From Pseudoxanthomonas sp. 3HH-4 (GTDB taxonomy: Bacteria > Pseudomonadota > Gammaproteobacteria > Xanthomonadales > Xanthomonadaceae): a stretch of DNA of 64,000 nt. The stretch lies in contig NZ_VFPB01000004.1 in assembly GCF_006716465.1 (NCBI RefSeq), positions 389,526-453,525 of the forward strand. The letters are read 5' to 3'. Below the pieces are notes generated by a model. It did no database searches. It had not been told where the DNA came from and worked only from the letters and a program-made list of their open reading frames with translations. The position numbers and the translations under genes are program-made. This document shows positions 61,225 to 64,000 of the stretch, piece after piece. Positions within the stretch are counted from its first letter, which is position 1. Each line of letters begins with the position of its first letter.

Positions 61225-62352
61225 TCAATCGCGATGCTTGAACGGTGTATGTTCCTGCAGGCTGCGGGCATAGCGGCGTACGGCCAAGGTTTCTTCCCTG
61301 GACCAGGCGGCCAGGGCGGCGGAGAAGTCCGGACGGGCGATCCAGTGACGCGAGTACACGAAAGTGGGCAGGAAGCCGCGCGCGATCTTGTGCTCGCCCT
61401 GGGCGCCGGGTTCGAAGATCTTCAATCCCTCGCGCAAGCAATAATCGATGCCCTGGTAGTAACAGGTCTCGAAATGCAGTCCCGGCAGCGCGCTCTCCGC
61501 GCCCCAGTAACGGCCATACAGGGTGTCCCCTCCACGCAGGCACAGCGCCCCTGCGATCGTGCGTCCTTGATGATCGGCCAGGAACAACACCAGGTTGCGC
61601 GGCAGCGAGGTCGCGAGATGTTGCAGGAACTGCAGCGTCAGTGCCGGCGAGTTGCCGTAGTCGCGGAAGGTACGCAGGTAGAACCCGAACATCACCTGCA
61701 GGTCGGTCTCGCTGGCGTCGTCGCCATGCACGACACGGAAGGTCACACCGGCGCGCTGCACCTTAGCGCGCTCCTGGCGGATGTTCTTGCGGTGCTTGTG
61801 GTCGAAATCCGCAAGGAAGCCGTCAAAGTCGCGCCAGTGTCCCGGGTTGCGCCAGTGGTACTGCACGTCGATGCGGGGCAGCCAGCCCTCTGGAAAGCCT
61901 GCATCCTCGGCGGGTGTCGGGAAGTTGATGTGGGCCGACGACAGGTTCAGCCGCAGCGCCTCGTCCTGGATCGACGTCAGCAGCAACGCGCGATGGCCAT
62001 GATCCAATGCCAGCAGTCGTGGCCCCGTGACAGGCGAGTAGGGCACGCCGCCCAGCCACTTGGGGTAGTAGTCCAGTCCGTGCTGCGCGTACGCGTGCGC
62101 CCAGGCGTGGTCGAACACGAACTCGCCGTGCGAGTTTTCCTTGAGGTAGCCCGGCGCTGCGGCGACCAGCAGGTCTCCCTCCCACAACGTTGCGTGATGC
62201 GGCGTCCAGCCCCATTCCTCGCGCAGACAGCCTTGGGCTTCGAGCCCATGCAGGAACGCATGGGAAACAAAAGGGTTGCGACCATCGTGCAGCGCATCCC
62301 ACGCGAGCGCAGGCACGTTGGCGAGAGAGGAGAAGAAACGGACTGCAGTCAT
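61225..62352 (-). CDS. GNAT-fold protein, peptidogalycan-biosynthesis type (PF04339-like)
   Basis: 375 residues, soluble. The family (often DUF482) has two GNAT-like halves and is related to Fem-type aminoacyl transferases; no activity is established. Conserved pieces: NPFVSHAFLHGLEAQGCL, GYLKENSHGEFVFDHAWAHA, YYPKWLGGVPYSPVTGPRLL, HKHRKNIRQERAKVQRAGVT, GDTLYGRYWGAESALPGLHF, ETCYYQGIDYCLREGLKIFE, GAQGEHKIARGFLPTFVYS. It starts 11 bases after the stop of the metallophosphoesterase gene and is probably in its operon. No clear ribosome site. Relation to aat downstream (an aminoacyl-tRNA user) is only suggestive. Confidence 0.88.
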   Translation of the reverse strand: MTAVRFFSSLANVPALAWDALHDGRNPFVSHAFLHGLEAQGCLREEWGWTPHHATLWEGDLLVAAAPGYLKENSHGEFVFDHAWAHAYAQHGLDYYPKWLGGVPYSPVTGPRLLALDHGHRALLLTSIQDEALRLNLSSAHINFPTPAEDAGFPEGWLPRIDVQYHWRNPGHWRDFDGFLADFDHKHRKNIRQERAKVQRAGVTFRVVHGDDASETDLQVMFGFYLRTFRDYGNSPALTLQFLQHLATSLPRNLVLFLADHQGRTIAGALCLRGGDTLYGRYWGAESALPGLHFETCYYQGIDYCLREGLKIFEPGAQGEHKIARGFLPTFVYSRHWIARPDFSAALAAWSREETLAVRRYARSLQEHTPFKHRD

Positions 62353-62363
62353 CGGCAGCGATG

Positions 62364-63251
62364 CTACGGACGCAGGTCCAGCACGTCGATGGTCGGAGGA
62401 TTGAACAAGCGCATCGGCAGGCCGATCTCGCCGGTACCGACGGTGGTATACACGCGCACGCGGCCATGGGGCGTGCGCAGGAACTGCTCGCCGCGATCGA
62501 AGCCGTACTGGCTGGGAATCACGCGTTTGTAGAGCCACGGAATGCGGATCTGCCCACCATGCGTATGGCCGGCAAGCACCAGCGCCGCCTGGGCCGGATC
62601 GAGGTCGATCGCGCTGTCGGGATTGTGGGTCAGCACCAGGGTGGGGGAGGTCGAGGGCAGGGCGGACAGGAAGCCGGGATCGTCCTTGTTCGCCCAGCGG
62701 TCGCCCAGTCCGGCAAGACGGAATCCGCGCACGGTGACGGTTTCGCCTTCGATCACGTTGACCTTGTGCGTTGCCAGAGCGGAGCGGAGCTCTGCATCGA
62801 TATCGGGGCCCGGGGCCTGCTGGTCATGATTGCCGAGCACCGCATACACCGGCAGATGGAGCTCCGCGAGCGGCGCGAACATCTCCTGCAGCGACTTGCC
62901 ATCTGGCTCGTAGGTGAAATCCCCGGCGATCACCACCGCGTCGGCCTGCCGGGTATTGATCCGATCCACCAACCGCTGCAGGTACCCCCTGTTTTTGTAG
63001 ACGCCCAGATGGATGTCGATGACCAATACCAGCCTGGCCCGCGCGCCGGTGCCCGTCAGTATGGTCTCCTGCACCCGGATGCGCTGCGGCTCGACGAAGC
63101 GGGCCCATGCGAACAGCAGGCAGCCCGCCAGCAACAGGACGATCAGCCAGCGGCCACTGCGCTCATGCAGCCGCCACAACAGCCATGCCACGAACGGCCA
63201 GACCAGCCAGCTGCCGTAGAACAGACATTGCTTGATCAGCAGCTTGTCCAT
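62364..63251 (-). CDS. membrane-anchored metallophosphoesterase (YkuE-like)
   Basis: 295 residues. Two N-terminal membrane helices (about 10-27, FYGSWLVWPFVAWLLW; 34-50, WLIVLLLAGCLLFAWA) are followed by a calcineurin-like phosphoesterase domain with the metal ligands in DIHLGVYKNRGYLQ (D-x-H), VIAGDFTYEPDG, VLGNHDQQAPG, VLTHNPD and LAGHTHGGQIRIPW. Relatives such as YkuE and LpxH-like enzymes act on phospholipids or UDP-lipids; the substrate here is unknown. The C-terminus ends in PPTIDVLDLRP. It lies between trxB and the GNAT-fold gene on the same strand. Confidence 0.9.
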   Translation of the reverse strand: MDKLLIKQCLFYGSWLVWPFVAWLLWRLHERSGRWLIVLLLAGCLLFAWARFVEPQRIRVQETILTGTGARARLVLVIDIHLGVYKNRGYLQRLVDRINTRQADAVVIAGDFTYEPDGKSLQEMFAPLAELHLPVYAVLGNHDQQAPGPDIDAELRSALATHKVNVIEGETVTVRGFRLAGLGDRWANKDDPGFLSALPSTSPTLVLTHNPDSAIDLDPAQAALVLAGHTHGGQIRIPWLYKRVIPSQYGFDRGEQFLRTPHGRVRVYTTVGTGEIGLPMRLFNPPTIDVLDLRP

Positions 63252-63275
63252 CCGTGGAAGAGGTCGTCGCCCGGA

Positions 63276-64000
<725 letters not shown>

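Overview
The window reads as a chromosomal segment of a high-GC gammaproteobacterium of the Xanthomonadaceae/Lysobacteraceae (Xanthomonas, Stenotrophomonas, Pseudoxanthomonas type). The main reasons are the DSF quorum-sensing rpf cluster next to prfB-lysS and the aconitase genes, the divergent omlA(bamE)-fur pair, a short cysteine-free Fur, and dispersed GTGGGAGCGACG-type REP elements. The genus cannot be fixed from the sequence alone. No CRISPR array, complete prophage, transposase or rRNA was seen.

Layout. 1-5.4 kb: the end of tex, then a divergent pair coding for an exported tandem-SIS (MurQ/GCKR-like) protein and an exported GH171/DUF1343 muramidase-like protein, followed by a gene-free block of degenerate repeats and a REP pair. 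5.4-9.4 kb: a four-gene operon DUF3348, DUF802, OmpA/MotB-like, DUF2894 that looks like an uncharacterised MotAB/ZorAB-type stator. 9.4-11.8 kb: two orphan membrane or lipoprotein genes beside the 3' end of ssrA (tmRNA), then ssrA, a hairpin cluster and smpB. 11.8-15.1 kb: ratA-rnfH, bamE/fur and recN. 15.2-20.1 kb: the heat-shock set hrcA-grpE-dnaK-dnaJ, with a sigma-32-like promoter before dnaK. 20.1-24.2 kb: tyrA with an ACT domain, a MOSC protein, a GAF-EAL phosphodiesterase and dapB. 24.4-32.7 kb: carA, an exported hypothetical, carB, greA, a phosphoglycerate-mutase-like protein and recJ.

32.7-46.4 kb: an acyltransferase and a divergent membrane LytTR regulator, a TPR-GGDEF cyclase, prfB with its programmed +1 frameshift, lysS, then rpfG-rpfC facing rpfF-rpfB. 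Together these make, sense and answer the fatty-acid signal DSF and couple it to cyclic di-GMP. 46.5-53.9 kb: two small exported proteins, acnA, a VapBC-type toxin-antitoxin pair and acnB (rpfA). 54-64 kb: hflD, mnmA, nudJ, an exported protein, clpS-clpA, a small exported protein, infA, aat, a GNAT-like protein, a metallophosphoesterase and the start-truncated trxB.

The most unusual signals are the stator operon, the exported GCKR-like/GH171 pair with an inverted repeat between them, a recurring TANNNT-N6/7-ATG arrangement suggesting leaderless mRNAs at five genes, and a possible ssrA-3'-end insertion scar.
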